Positions 11,181 to 21,975 of a stretch of DNA of 64,000 nt are shown here, in pieces. The notes under the pieces were generated by a model. It was not told the DNA's origin, did no database searches, and was given only the letters and a program-made list of their open reading frames with translations. A program made the position numbers and the translations under genes. The stretch comes from Triticum aestivum (taxonomy: Eukaryota > Streptophyta > Magnoliopsida > Poales > Poaceae): contig NC_057802.1 of assembly GCF_018294505.1 (NCBI RefSeq), forward strand, positions 550,645,267 through 550,709,266. Reading direction: 5' to 3'. The stretch's first letter is position 1, and the number at the start of each line of letters is the position of its first letter.

Positions 11181-14100
11181 CTATCTGTTCACAATCTTCT
11201 TGCCCTTATTTTTCGTAAATGGAGTTCTTCTCTTGAACGGACGTCCTTTAGGTAGGGTGGTCCTGCTTCTTCTTGTGGTGTATGCTGATACTTCATCGTC
11301 GTCGTCATGTTCAATCTTCGGGTCGCTGTACTTGTCGAAGTCTTGCTCATTGGCGACTCCATCCATTCCGATGATCTTCCTTTTGCCTCTCCTCACGACA
11401 ACACGACTGGGCTTTGACGGGTCGGTAATGAAGAAGCATTGGTCCACTTGGGAAGCCAGTACCCATGGCTCATTTTTCGCGGTGACGTTCGCGCCTGCGG
11501 TCTTGGATTTGGCTTCGGGTATAACCATGGTGGTGAAATACCGGTCTTCTTTTATGACGCTCTTGGCCCATCTGACACGGAACATCGGGACCTTCTCTCC
11601 AGCGTAGCTCAGCTCCCAGATCTCCTCGATCCTTCTGTAGTATCTGTCCTTGTCGTTACCGGTGTAGGATTCCATCGTTACCCCGGAGTTCTGATAACCA
11701 TCGCTCTTCATGTCCTTGTCCTCGGTGTAGAATGTGTAGCCGTTGATATCGTACGCCTCATACGTCATCAGGTTGTGCTCGGCGCCCTGTGACAAGGCGA
11801 ATATGAGTTGTTCTTCCGCGGAAGAATCCTCATGTAAAGGGTACGACAGAAGCTTCTGCTTGAACCAACGCGTGAAACATGAGTTGTGCTCTTTGATTAT
11901 ATCTCCGTCCGTCCTCTGTTGGCCTCGGTCATTGTACGTCTTCTCAATAAAGGTTTTGTGCTCTACCACCCAAGGATCGACCACGTCTATGTGTTGTAGC
12001 GCGACTAGGTTTGCTCTTTCAAAGTCGGCGAGTCGACCCTCGAAGTCGACATGCATTTCGCGGCGACCCTCACGGTGACCCCATCCAGCGAGCCTGCCGA
12101 GGTGCCTGTTGACGGGCAGACCAACGGGGTTCTCGATGCCTAGATAATTCGTGCAGTAGGAGATGCACTCTTCAGTCAGAAAGCCCCTGGCTATGCTTCC
12201 CTCTGGACGTGACATGTTGCGAACGTATCCTTTGATGACACCATTCATCCTTTCGAACGGCATCATGCTGTGCAGGAACGTCGGCCCGAGTTGGATGATA
12301 TCCTCCACGATATGGACCAGCAGATGCACCATAACGTCGAAGAATGCGGGCGGGAAGTACATCTCAAGCTCGCATAGTATCACCACGATCTCTTCCTGAA
12401 GCCTTCTGAGTTGCCTCATGCCAACCGACTTCCGAGAGATGACGTCGAAAAAGTTGCATAGGCCAAATAGCGTTTCACGGACGTGCGCGTCCATGATCCC
12501 ACAGATTGCAACTGGAAGTATCTGCGTCATCAGCACGTGACAGTCGTGAGACTTCATCCCACTGAACTTCTGCTTCGCTGAGTCTAGGTATCTGCTTATC
12601 TTCCCCGCGTAACCGTAAGGAAGTTTTACTCCTACGAGGCAGGTGAAAAACTGATCGATCTCCTCCTGACCTAGAGTGAAGCACACGGGAGGGAAGTCAT
12701 TTTCGGTCTTCTTGGCCTTTTTGCCTTTGCGAAGAATTTCCGTGTCCTGCTTCGCCTCATCATCATCATCATTAGCATGAAGCTCCTCCCTGATGCCCAT
12801 TGATTTCAAGTCTGCCCTTGCTTTCGGCCCATCTTTGGTCCTCTCTGGCATGTTGAGCAGGGTACCAAGCAGACTCTCGCACATGTTCTTCGTGATATGC
12901 ATGACATCAAGTCTGTGAGGCACACGGTGGATCTTCCAGTACAGCAAGTCCCAGAAAACAGACCTCGTTTTCCATACCTTCAGCAGCGGCTCTGGCGCCT
13001 TTCGCTTCTTTCCCGGCTCTGGCGCCTTTTGCTTCTTTCCCAGCAGTGGGCAATCTTTCCAATTTTTCAACAGCTCGTCTATTTCCTCGCCGCTCCTCGT
13101 ACGCGGGCGTCTTCGGGGTTCGGTTTCACCATTGAACAGATCCTTGCGTTTCCTCCACGGGTCATTGTCGCGAAGCCACCTTCGATGTCCCATGAACACG
13201 GTTTTCGAAGACCCGGGATCTCTATCTAGCTGGCGATACGTTGTGTCATCCATGCACCTGACGCATCCAGAAAATCCGTGGACCACCTGCCCCGCGAGAT
13301 ATCCGTAACCGAGATAGTCGTGCACCGTCGTGAGCAGTGCGGCTCTCATAGGGAAATATTCTTTCTCTGCGGCGTCCCACGTATTGGCTGGCGTTTTCCA
13401 CAGCGTGTCTAGCTCCTCTTTCAGCAGCCCCAGATACAGATTGATGTCGTTCCCTGGTTGTTTCGGCCCTTCAATTAGCATACTCATGTGAATGTACTTC
13501 CTCTTCATGCACAACCAGGGGGGAAGGTTGTACATCCACACAAACACAGGCCAGGTGCTATGTGTGCTTCTCTGGCTGCCAAACGGATTGACTCCATCGG
13601 TGCTCGTCCCAGCACGATGTTCCTTGGATCCTTCCCAAATTCTCGGTGTTCGAAGTTCAACGCTTGCCACTGGCTCCCATCCTTAGGGTGACTCAGCATC
13701 TTGTCTTTTTTATTTATCTCCGGATCATTTGCGTCATCTTCTCGCTTCTTCTCCTCCCTATCCGCGTGCCAACGCAGGAGCTTTGCTACCTTAGGGTCCG
13801 CGAAATACCGCTGCAGACGAGGAGTGATCGGAAAGTACCACACCACTTTTCGAGGAGCTTTCTTCCTCTTCTTGTATCGAGTGACGCCGCACACCGGACA
13901 TATGGTAGACTCCGCGTGCTCGTCCCGATAAATGATGCAATTGTTCATGCACACATGGTATTTCACGTGCGGTAAATCCAGAGGACACACGATTTTCTTC
14001 GCCTCCTCGAAACTGGTCGGGCACTTGTTCCCCTTGGGAAGACGTTCGTGCTAGAATGACATGTTCTCGTCGAAGCATGCGTCGGTCATTTTGTGTTTTA

Positions 14101-14740
14101 CCTTCATCTCCAGAGCCATGAGCGTTACTTTCAGGCGGGTATCCTCGGGCCTGCATCCTTCATACAATGGAGTAACCGCGTCTATCTCCAGTTGATCCAG
14201 CTTGGCTTTCTCGCGGGCGGCAGCTCTTGCGTTATCCGTCTGCTTGAGAAGCAGCTCTTGAATATGAGGGTCCTGCACCCAGCCCATCGATGGTCCATCA
14301 TCGTCTGCTCCGCCGGCATCTTCATCTTCATGATCATGCCCTTCGTCTGCTCCGGCATCTTCCTCATCATCATGTCCGGCATCTTCTACATGATGACTGT
14401 GTACAGCATCACCCTCGTGATCATGTCCTAGAGATTCTTCGTCTTCTCGCCCGCCCGAGCCGCGGTGGTTGTCTTGCTGCCCTTCCTCATTTCTTGCCCG
14501 GCTCCCATGGATGACTTCATAGTCATCTTCATCACCTTGCCACCGATAGCCATCCATGAAACCATGCAAGAGCAGGTGGTCCCGCACCTGCCCGGAATCC
14601 GGGTCCGCAATAAGGCTCTTCAGCTTGCATCTTTGACACGGACATCTTATCTCCGTCTCATTCTTTTCAAGCATCTCGGCCTTCGCGGAGCTCAAAAACC
14701 TATTCACGATGCCTTCGGTCATCGTGCGGACCATGGTCGC
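11181..14740 (-). pseudogene. TNP2-type CACTA transposase, decayed
   Basis: The segment starts at 14740 after a CCCCGCAG acceptor, so an upstream first exon is expected before 14740. In order: a transposase-associated domain (about 14720-14520, CPCQRCK motif); a very acidic, His-rich linker (about 14520-14280); a CPVCG knuckle (about 13900); the TNP2 (Transposase_21-like) core with CVRCMDDT and MGHRRWL (about 13170-13260); a DUF4218-like region (about 12560-12130, FERMNGVIKGYVRN); a DUF4216-like region (about 11600-11400, FRVRWAKS and VLASQVDQCFF); and a basic tail ending at 11181. TNP2 proteins cut the element ends. Damage: an in-frame TAG at 14051-14053 and a frameshift near 13610. The 829-codon C-terminal piece is otherwise open, so inactivation looks fairly recent. 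Confidence 0.88.
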
Positions 14741-14789
14741 CTGCGGGGTAGAGCAAAACGATATTTTAGAACCAAGAAAAAATTTGGCA

Positions 14790-14885
14790 TGAATTTCCCT
14801 AAAAATAGGACCAAAAAAAATGCATAGTGCCAAAATTCTCGCCGAAACGGAAATGAATCAACATTCCGGCAAAATATTGGCAACT
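14790..14885 (-). promoter_or_regulatory. Conserved palindromic block upstream of the TNP2 gene
   Basis: Resembles the block upstream of ORF2 (7850-7940): both contain GCATGA followed by TAGGAC, then GCCGRAACGGAA and a partner ACRTTCCRGCAAA forming a palindrome. The gap between the two parts differs by a few bases. It lies in the intron or leader upstream of the 14740 acceptor. Confidence 0.5.
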
Positions 14886-15189
14886 ATCGCATTTCAAATA
14901 CCGGTACCTGCAAACACAAACATATATGCAACACCACAAACATACATAGATCTAGCTAGGACATAGAAAGTGCATGTGCACGTTGTTGGAGGGAGAACAA
15001 CATAAAGATAGCTTCCCCCTTACTTACCTATCAAAAAAAGGGGGTTTAACCACTTAATTTGGATGAATTTATGGTGCAAATGAGGTGAGGAAGAGGAGGC
15101 AGCCGAGACAAGCTTGGAGGAGGAGGTGGAGAGAATGAAGTGGGGAAAGTGAGTGGGTAGGTGTGGCTGTCCAAAATATCTAGCTGGTC
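14886..15189. other. TNP2 upstream region
   Basis: AT-rich sequence between the conserved block and the right subterminal repeats. It should hold the transposase promoter and first exon. I could not identify a convincing first exon or TATA box. Confidence 0.4.
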
Positions 15190-15657
15190 CCAGGTTACTA
15201 ATGGCGCACCACCTACAAATGCGCCATTAGTAACCCTGATTACTAATGGCGCACCTGCTGGTGGTGCGCCATTAGTAGTTTTGCAAAAAAAATAGTAGTG
15301 GCGCATCAGGGCACAGTGCGCCATTACTAGTTTAAACTAGTAATGGCGCACTATACACTGGTGCGCCATTAGTAGTTTTGCAAAAAAAAATAGTAGTGGT
15401 GCACAACAAGGCTGGTGCGCCATTACTAGTTAGAACTAGTAATGGCGCACTGTACCCTGGTGCGCCCTTAGTATGTTTGGAAAAATAAGAAAAAAAAATT
15501 GTTACTAGTGGTGCACCGTGTGTCTGGTGCGCCATTAGTGTCTTTCACACTAATGGTGCACCAGCACATGGTGCGCCACTGCTATCTAGTATTGGCGCAC
15601 CACATTTCTGGTGCGCCATTAGTGGCCATTCCATCTATAGCCCTTTTCCTAGTAGTG
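15190..15657. repeat. Right subterminal repeats and TIR of the Caspar-like CACTA
   Basis: About eight palindromic units of CTAATGGCGCACC with its complement, separated by short T- or A-rich spacers. The array ends in the TIR CCTTTTCCTAGTAGTG at 15642-15657, followed by the GAA target duplication. Confidence 0.88.
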
Positions 15658-15660
15658 GAA

Positions 15661-17475
15661 TATCGGCCATCTCTGTGTGGCATTTCTTCAACTGAGAAAC
15701 GTGGAACACATCGTGAACTCCTGACAATCATTCGGGCAATTCCAACTTGTAAGCAACTTCTCCCATACGTTCCAAAACCTTTTATGGTCCTACAAATCTC
15801 GGGGCTAACTTTCCCTTAACTCCAAAACGCTTCACTCCTCGGAGTGGTGATACACAAAGATACACTCTGTCTCCGACTTCGCAAACTGTCTCCTTGTGTT
15901 TAGAGTCCTCATAGCTCTTCTGCCTGGACTGGGCTACCTTGAGTCTATCGCGAATCAGCTTAACCTTCTCTTCAGACTCTTTAATCAAATCTGGTCCAAA
16001 CAACTGACGGTCTCCAACTTCATCCCACAACAACGGTGTCCTGCACCTCCTTCCGTACAATGCTTCGAAAGGGGCCATCTTCAAACTGGCTTGATAGCTG
16101 TTGTTGTAAGAGAACTCTGCATAAGGCAAATTATTGTCCAAACTAGATCCATTGTCTAGCGCACAAGCTCTCAACATGTCCTCCAGAATCTGATTGACTC
16201 TCTCAGTCTGTCCATCTGTCTGCGGGTCAAAGGTTGTACTGAACTCTAGCCTGGTTCCCAAAGTCTCATGCAACTGATTCCAAAACTTTGAGGTAAACTG
16301 GGTTCCTCTATCTGATACAATGGTCCTCGGAACTCCATGTAGACATACGATCCTGGTCATGTATATCTTTGCCAACTTAGCACTGGTGTAAGTGGTCTTC
16401 ACTGGGATGAAATGAGCTACCTTCGTCAAACGATCGACTACAACCCATATCGAGTCATAGCCTGAACGAGTCCTGGGAAATCCCGTGATAAAGTCCATGC
16501 CTAGTTTATCCCACTTCCATTCGGGTATCGGCAATGGCTGTAGCAACCCAGCTGGCTTCTGATGTTCTACCTTCACTCTCTGACATACATCACAAACTGC
16601 TACATACTCCGCAATATCCTTCTTCGTTCCGGTCCACCAGAAACTATCCTTCAAATCCAGATACATCTTGGTATTTCCTGGGTGAATCGAATATGGCGAA
16701 TCATGGGCCTCTTGCAGAATCAACTTCCTGATCTCCAGATCATTAGGCACATAAACGCGGTCCTCAAACCATAGGGTATCGTGCTCATCCTCACGAAATC
16801 CTTTAGCTTTTCCTTTGCTCATTCTTTTCTTTATTTCAGCAATCTCCTTGTCCGTCTTCTGAGCTTCCCTGATCTTATCCATCAAGGTGGACTGAATCTC
16901 CAATGCTGCTACATAACCTCTCGGAACTATTTCCAGACATAGCTCACGAAGATCCTCCGCTAACTCCTTGGGTAACTCTCCGGTCATGATTGTGTTGACA
17001 TGACTCTTGCGACTCAACGCATCGGCTACTACGTTAGCCTTTCCGGGATGATAATGCAACTTCATATCATAATCCTTGATGAGCTCCAACCATCTCCTCT
17101 GCCTGAGATTCAACTCCTTCTGCGTGAAGATGTACTTCAAACTCTTGTGATCCGTGTACACCTCACAATGGTTTCCGATGAGAAAATGTCTCCATGTCTT
17201 CAATGCATGCACTACGGCTGCTAACTCCAAATCATGTGTAGCATAATTCAACTCACGGGGTTTAAGCTATCGTGAGGCATATGAAACAACTCTTCCCTCC
17301 TGCATAAGCACTGCTCCAAGTCCTCGACGAGAAGCGTCGCAATACACCAGGTAATCCTTGCGTTGATCTGGAAGAATCAACACTGGAGCTGTAACCAAGC
17401 GTTTCTTCAACTCCTGAAAACTGGCCTCACATTCCGCAGTCCATTTGAACTTGGTGTCCTCCTTCAACAATTCTG
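15661..17475 (-). pseudogene. RNase H-integrase region of copy A
   Basis: Continues from the reverse transcriptase. The RNase H strand [16 protein letters not shown] lies at about 17290-17340. The integrase zinc finger (H..H..CDVC) is at about 16580-16720; the catalytic D, D and E are near 16495 (GMDFI), 16315 (VSDRG) and 16200 (QTERV). The 15782-17251 reading is open for 489 codons, then a TAA inside the GPY/F segment stops it; copies B and C carry a sense codon there. A further stop at about 17267 separates RNase H from integrase. The C-terminus lies beyond the CACTA, at 2554-2801. Integrase would insert the cDNA into chromatin; this copy cannot. Confidence 0.88.
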
Positions 17476-18858
17476 TCATGGGCTTTGCAATCTTCGAGAA
17501 ATTCTCAATGAACCTCCGATAGTATCGAGCGAGTCCAAGAAACTCCGGATCACTCCAACTGACGTGGGTGCTTCCCAATTTGTCACAGTGACAACCTTAG
17601 TAGGGTCTACTGCTATTCCTTCTCCGGATATAACATGTCCAAGGAATCCAACTTCCTTCAACCAAAACTCACACTTGTTGAACTTGGCATATAACTGATG
17701 TTCTCTGAGCTTCCCAAGTACCAAACGCAAATGCTCCTTATGTTCCTCTTCATTCTTCGAGTAGACCAGAATATCATCAATGAGCACCACGACGAACTTA
17801 TCCAAAAACTCCATAAACACCTTGTTCATCATGTTCATAAAATAGGCAGGTGCGTTAGTCAGACCAAATGACTACCTTGTGGTAAAAGCTATCTTAGGTA
17901 TATCCTGCTCTCGAATCTTCAGCTGGTGGTACCCTGATCGCAGATCGATCTTGGAAAACACCTTAGCCCCTTGCAGCTGGTCAAACAAATCATTGATCAT
18001 CCGCAGTGGGTACTTGTTCTTGATTGTCACCTCATTCAATCCTCGATAATCAACAACCATCCTCAACGATCCATCCTTCTTCTCAACTAGAAGCACTGGG
18101 GATCCCCAAGGTGACGAGCTTGGGCGAATATAATCTTTATCCAGTAACTCCTTAATATGCTTCTTAATTTCCTCTAAATCCTTTGCGGGCATCCTGTACG
18201 GTCTCTTCGATATTGGTCCTATGCCTGGCAAAAGCTCGATCAAAAACTCAATGTCTCTATCCGGTGGCATGCCTGGCAACTCTTCTGGAAATACATCCGG
18301 GAAATCCTTCAACACTGGTACTTCCTCCTGTACAACTCCTGATAAGGAATTCACTTGAGTCCTATTCGGCACATGCCGGGATACATACTTGATCCTCCTT
18401 CCTTCTGGGGTGGTAAGCAAAATCGACTTACTGGCGCAGTCAATGTTCCCTCCATACTTTGATAACCAATCCATGCCTAATATCACATCCAGTCCTTGTG
18501 ACTCAAATACTATTAGGTCTGAGGGAAACAAGTAGTTACCAATCCTTAATGGTAACCGATCACACCATAGACTAGCCATATACTCTGCTCCTGGCAAGGT
18601 TACTAACATGGGTGACCTAAGGGCTTGGGTCGCCAGTTTAAACTTATCCACAAATCCCCTTGATATGTATGAATGCGATGCACCGGTATCAAAAAGAACA
18701 ATTGCAGTAAATGGCTTAACCCAAAACTTACCTATTACTGCATCGGGTTGCGCTTCAACCTCCTCCACGCTAACGTGGTTCACTTGTCCCCTGTTGAAAG
18801 GGTTGGGCTTCTTCCCAGAGCTTCCATTGCCATTCCCATTCTTTGCTTCAGAACACAC
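17476..18858 (-). pseudogene. Protease-reverse transcriptase region of copy A
   Basis: The aspartic protease active site FDTGASHS is at about 18672-18694. Reverse transcriptase follows with a [13 protein letters not shown] start, a [11 protein letters not shown] segment and LIDDILVYS at about 17760-17785 (FIDD in copies B and C). A 24-bp deletion near 17870 (relative to copy B) joins bases that spell an in-frame TAG. A 1-bp loss near 17540, shared with copy B but not C, shifts the frame just after reverse transcriptase. The protein would process the polyprotein and copy RNA to DNA. Confidence 0.88.
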
Positions 18859-19788
18859 CGTGGCGTAATGTCCATTCTTCCCGCACTTGAAACAAGAATG
18901 TGACTTAGATCCTTCTTGGCGGGCGTTGTTGGGTTGGAACGGTTCTGGCCATTGCTTCCTCCATTACCATTCCCGTTCTTGGGGCCACTATGGTTGTGCG
19001 AACCCTCCATTGTGATTGTGACCTCCATGGTTATGTTGAAGGGGTCCTCCTGTGTTCGGGGTAAAACGGGGTCTCTGTTGAGCTCCAGAATTATACTTCC
19101 CTTGTCCATACTTCCTCTTGCGGTTGTCAATTTGCTGCTGCTTCCCTTCAATCACGAGAGCTCTATCTACCAACTCCTGGTAGTTATTAAAATTTGCCAC
19201 CATCAACTGCATGCTCAGCTCCTCATTCAGTCCTTCTCGAAACTTCTCCTATTTAGCTGCATCCGTAGCAACGTCATCTGGGGCATAACGTGCTAGCTTC
19301 CTAAAGGCATCCACATACTGGCCAACGGTGCGTCCTCCTTGGCATAAGTTACGAAACTCACGCTTCTTCATGGCCATAGCTCCTGTTGATACATGGGCAG
19401 TGCGAAAAGCCTGCTGAAACTGGTCCCATGTAACGGTGTCGATGGGGTAAGTGGCTGTGAAATTCTCCCACCATGATGCTGCAGGTCCATCAAGCTGATG
19501 TGCGACAAAACGCACTCTCTCCGCATCTGTGCATCCTGTAGTGGTCAACTCCCTTCCAATCTTGCGGAGCCAATCATCTGCAACTATCGGCTCGGTGCTA
19601 CTTGAGAACACCGGCGGATTCAGCCTTAGAAAATGGGCTAAGTGATCAACAGGTGGTGGTGGTGGGTTGTTGTTGTTGTTCCCCTGATTCTGATTCTGGA
19701 CTAGTATCTGCATCAATGCATTCTGCTGCTGGATCAACTGAGTGAGCTCCGGCGGGAAAGAAAATCCATTGTCGCATCTCGGAGGCAT
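18859..19788 (-). pseudogene. Gag region of copy A
   Basis: Starts MPPRCDNGFSFPPELTQLI at 19788. It has an Asn run followed by Pro residues (about 19650-19690), then the conserved gag core (VADDWLRKIGRELTTTGCTD, SWWENFTATYP, WDQFQQAFRTAHV, GQYVDAFRKLARYAP). A stop at 19249-19251 interrupts the core. A 2-bp loss near 19005, shared with copy B relative to C, shifts the frame before the zinc knuckle. The knuckle region (about 18860-18900) is further disrupted. Gag would form the virus-like particle and bind element RNA. Confidence 0.85.
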
Positions 19789-19992
19789 CTGCTGGGCTTA
19801 GGAAAAGGTGAGAAAATAGAGTAGAATGAGGTCTAGGGGGAAAACACTACCCATATGCACATGAGACAAACACAATTATATCACTTCAATCAATTCAAAC
19901 AAGGGCATACAATCGGTCTAACTATCGTTACAAAAGTGCTCGGACTATACTATATACATGGGGGGAATACTACTACTGAACATGGTGGTCGA

Positions 19993-20729
19993 CTAGAAAA
20001 ATTGATCGGTGGAAGACTCCATAATATCTGCTCCAGCTTCATCAACAATATCATCATCGCTATCGTCGGGGTCCGAATCGGTGTCGTCGATGATGATGTA
20101 GTTCTCCGGACAAGTGGAATCGTCGTCTTCTCCTCCTGGCGCGGGATCTCCCATGAATACTCCGAGTTTCCTTGTCAGGTCGTCATTCTTCTCCACTAGT
20201 ATGACGATTTCTTCCTCATAATCTTCGCGAGTAGCCTTGAGTTCTTCCTCCAGCTCCGTGATCCTTGTCATTGCCTTCTTTAGATCATTCATGCTTGCGC
20301 ACATCTGGTTCTCCTGGCGACGAATGTGCTGGTTTAACTCCTGGATGAAAGCTGCAATAGATCTATCCTTCTTGGTGCTGATCATCTCCCATTGCTCATC
20401 TCGGCGCCCACAAATCTGGTAAATAGTATCATTGAGATCCTTGTGGTAAACTTCTCCAATGCGTCCCATGGTGATGTGGGCTGCCATGCTCTTGCCTAGA
20501 CTCCAGGTGGGTGCGTCAAAGGAAACTCTATGGGATCGGTGACTGGCATGAACGTCCTTCCTGGAACTTGAACTTGAATCATCCAGCGACCCTTTTCTGG
20601 TAAAGTGGCGTTGTAAGTCCCGGTGAAGCTTGGTATTCCGATGTTCAGGTATCGCGTAACTTCCTTCAAGTGTTGTCCAAAAGGTTGTCTTCGTCCGGTT
20701 GTGCAAACTTGTTCCTTGCGTCCGCCAAC
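19993..20729 (-). pseudogene. Additional ORF (aORF) upstream of gag, copy A, start lost and frameshifted
   Basis: Homologous to the intact 245-codon ORF of copy C (59820-60557). The expected ATG has become TTG (complement of CAA at 20727-20729). A 1-bp loss near 20520, shared with copy B, shifts the N-terminal quarter out of frame. The rest is open: the coiled-coil-like Glu/Lys-rich segment and the acidic C-terminal tail with YIIIDDTDSD are preserved. It sits between the primer binding site and gag. I do not recognise the family. Confidence 0.7.
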
Positions 20730-20820
20730 CTAAAGAGTAGAAAATGGAGAGGGTCAGAAATGAGAAGAGAGTATTGATCTAGGGTTTTAGCTTAGTGGTC
20801 GTGTCCTACATTCAGCGTGT

Positions 20821-20832
20821 GCTCTGATACCA
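20821..20832 (-). other. Primer binding site of copy A
   Basis: The minus strand reads TGGTATCAGAGC, complementary to the 3' end of plant initiator methionine tRNA, three bases inside the 5' LTR. It fixes the orientation of the element and the LTR boundary at 20836. Confidence 0.92.
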
Positions 20833-20835
20833 TCT

Positions 20836-21209
20836 TGTAGCGACCCGACCTCAAACGGTCAAGTCTCTGTGTTTCAGTGTCATCCCTGGATCGGTAATGC
20901 TGACACACACAGTACTCGAAGGATTTATAACAGAGTAGCAATCACACACTTATTACATCGAATGTCTCAAAAGAGAACTTACTACAATAATATGACTTAA
21001 GGCCATCTAAAATGATAACAGCGGAAGGCTTTGAAGATAAAGCGAGTCCATCAACTCCAACGGCATCACTGAGTGAAAGACCATGACCTAAGGCACCTTA
21101 CTCATCGTCTGAATAGTCTGCAACATGATACGTTGCAGCCCGAAACGGGTCAGCACATGGAATATGCTGGCAATGTAACACAAGAGAGTAATGAACAGAA
21201 TAAATGCTA
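20836..21209 (-). repeat. Truncated 5' LTR of copy A (374 bp)
   Basis: Begins TGTAGCGACCCGACC at 20836, matching the LTR edge at 21976, and follows the LTR sequence to AATAAATGCTA near 21209. There it breaks off into Copia-like sequence. About 2.27 kb of this LTR, including its promoter, is missing. Confidence 0.92.
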
Positions 21210-21975
21210 AAGGCTGCGGAGGTAGAAATCAAAAAGGAGCATCAAGTGTTGATGGTCAACAAGACCACCAATTTCAAGAAAAAGGGCAAAGGGAAGAAGA
21301 AGGGGAACTTCAAGAAGAACAACAAACAAGTTGCTGCTCAAGAGAAGAAACCCAAGTCTAGACCTAAGCCTAAGACTGAGTGCTTCTACTGCAAGCAGAC
21401 TGGACACTGGAAGCGGAACTACCCCAAGTATTTGGCGGATAAGAAGGATGGCAAGGTGAACAAAGGTATATGTGATATGCATGTTATTGATGTGTACCTT
21501 ACTAGAGCTCGCAGTAGCACCTGGGTATTTGATATTAGTTCTGTTTCTAATATTTGCAATTCGAAACAGGGACTACGGATTAAGCGAAGACTGGCTAAGG
21601 ATGAGGTGACGATGCGCGTGGGAAATGGTTCCAAAGTCGATGTGATCGCCGTCGGCACGCTACCTCTACATCTACCTTCGGGATTAGTTTTAGACCTGAA
21701 TAATTGTTATTTGGTGCCAGCGTTGAGCATGAACATTATATCTGGATCTTGTTTGATGCGAGGCGGTTATTAATTTAAATCTGAGAATAATGGTTGTTCT
21801 ATTTATATGAGTAATATCTTTTATGGCCATGCACCCTTGAAGAGTGGTCTATTTTTGTTGAATCTCGATAGTAGTGATACACATATTCATAATGTTGAAG
21901 CCAAAAGATGCAGAGTTGATAATGATAGTGCAACTTATTTGTGGCACTGCCGTTTGGGTCATATTGGTGTAAAGC
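21210..21975 (+). pseudogene. Ty1/copia gag-protease fragment
   Basis: Plus-strand reading with a Lys-rich stretch, a gag zinc knuckle and a protease start, then (after a stop near 21771) gag-pre-integrase sequence ending LWHCRLGHIGVK at the edge of the copy B LTR. Two key features are damaged: the knuckle reads CFYCKQTGHWKRNYP, with Tyr where the last Cys belongs, and the protease has VFDISSVSN where DTG is expected. Both ends are abrupt: truncated LTR A on the left, complete LTR B on the right. No Copia LTR is present, so it is an internal scrap left by insertion and deletion. Confidence 0.85.

Larger units (their letters stand above)
2805..15657 (-). mobile_element. CACTA DNA transposon (Caspar-like), 12.85 kb, complete ends
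   Basis: Terminal inverted repeats begin CACTACTAGGAAAAGG at 2805 and, as the complement, end at 15657; the first 16 bases are identical. The target duplication is GAA (2802-2804 and 15658-15660). Removing the element and one GAA restores the uninterrupted sequence seen in copy B near 24880. Subterminal regions hold many copies of CTAATGGCGCACC and its complement. All genes read on the minus strand: TNP2-type transposase (11181-14740), a second multi-exon gene (3848-7456) and a small ORF (3348-3602). 'Caspar-like' rests on the ends and subterminal motif as I remember them. Both large genes are broken, so movement would need a transposase supplied in trans. Confidence 0.93.
1..21209 (-). mobile_element. 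Ty3/gypsy chromovirus copy A (Tekay/Del-like), interrupted by a CACTA element
   Basis: Order on the minus strand: truncated 5' LTR (20836-21209), primer binding site (20821-20832), additional ORF (19993-20729), gag (from 19788), protease, reverse transcriptase, RNase H, integrase, chromodomain tail (ending near 2554), polypurine tract, 3' LTR (2541 leftward past the window edge). The CACTA insertion at 2805-15657 splits the integrase tail from the rest. The pol order and the C-terminal chromodomain place it among chromoviruses; Tekay/Del is my best lineage guess. It is dead: frameshifts in the aORF, gag and pol, a 24-bp deletion that creates a stop in reverse transcriptase, and a nonsense codon at the end of integrase. 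Confidence 0.93.
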
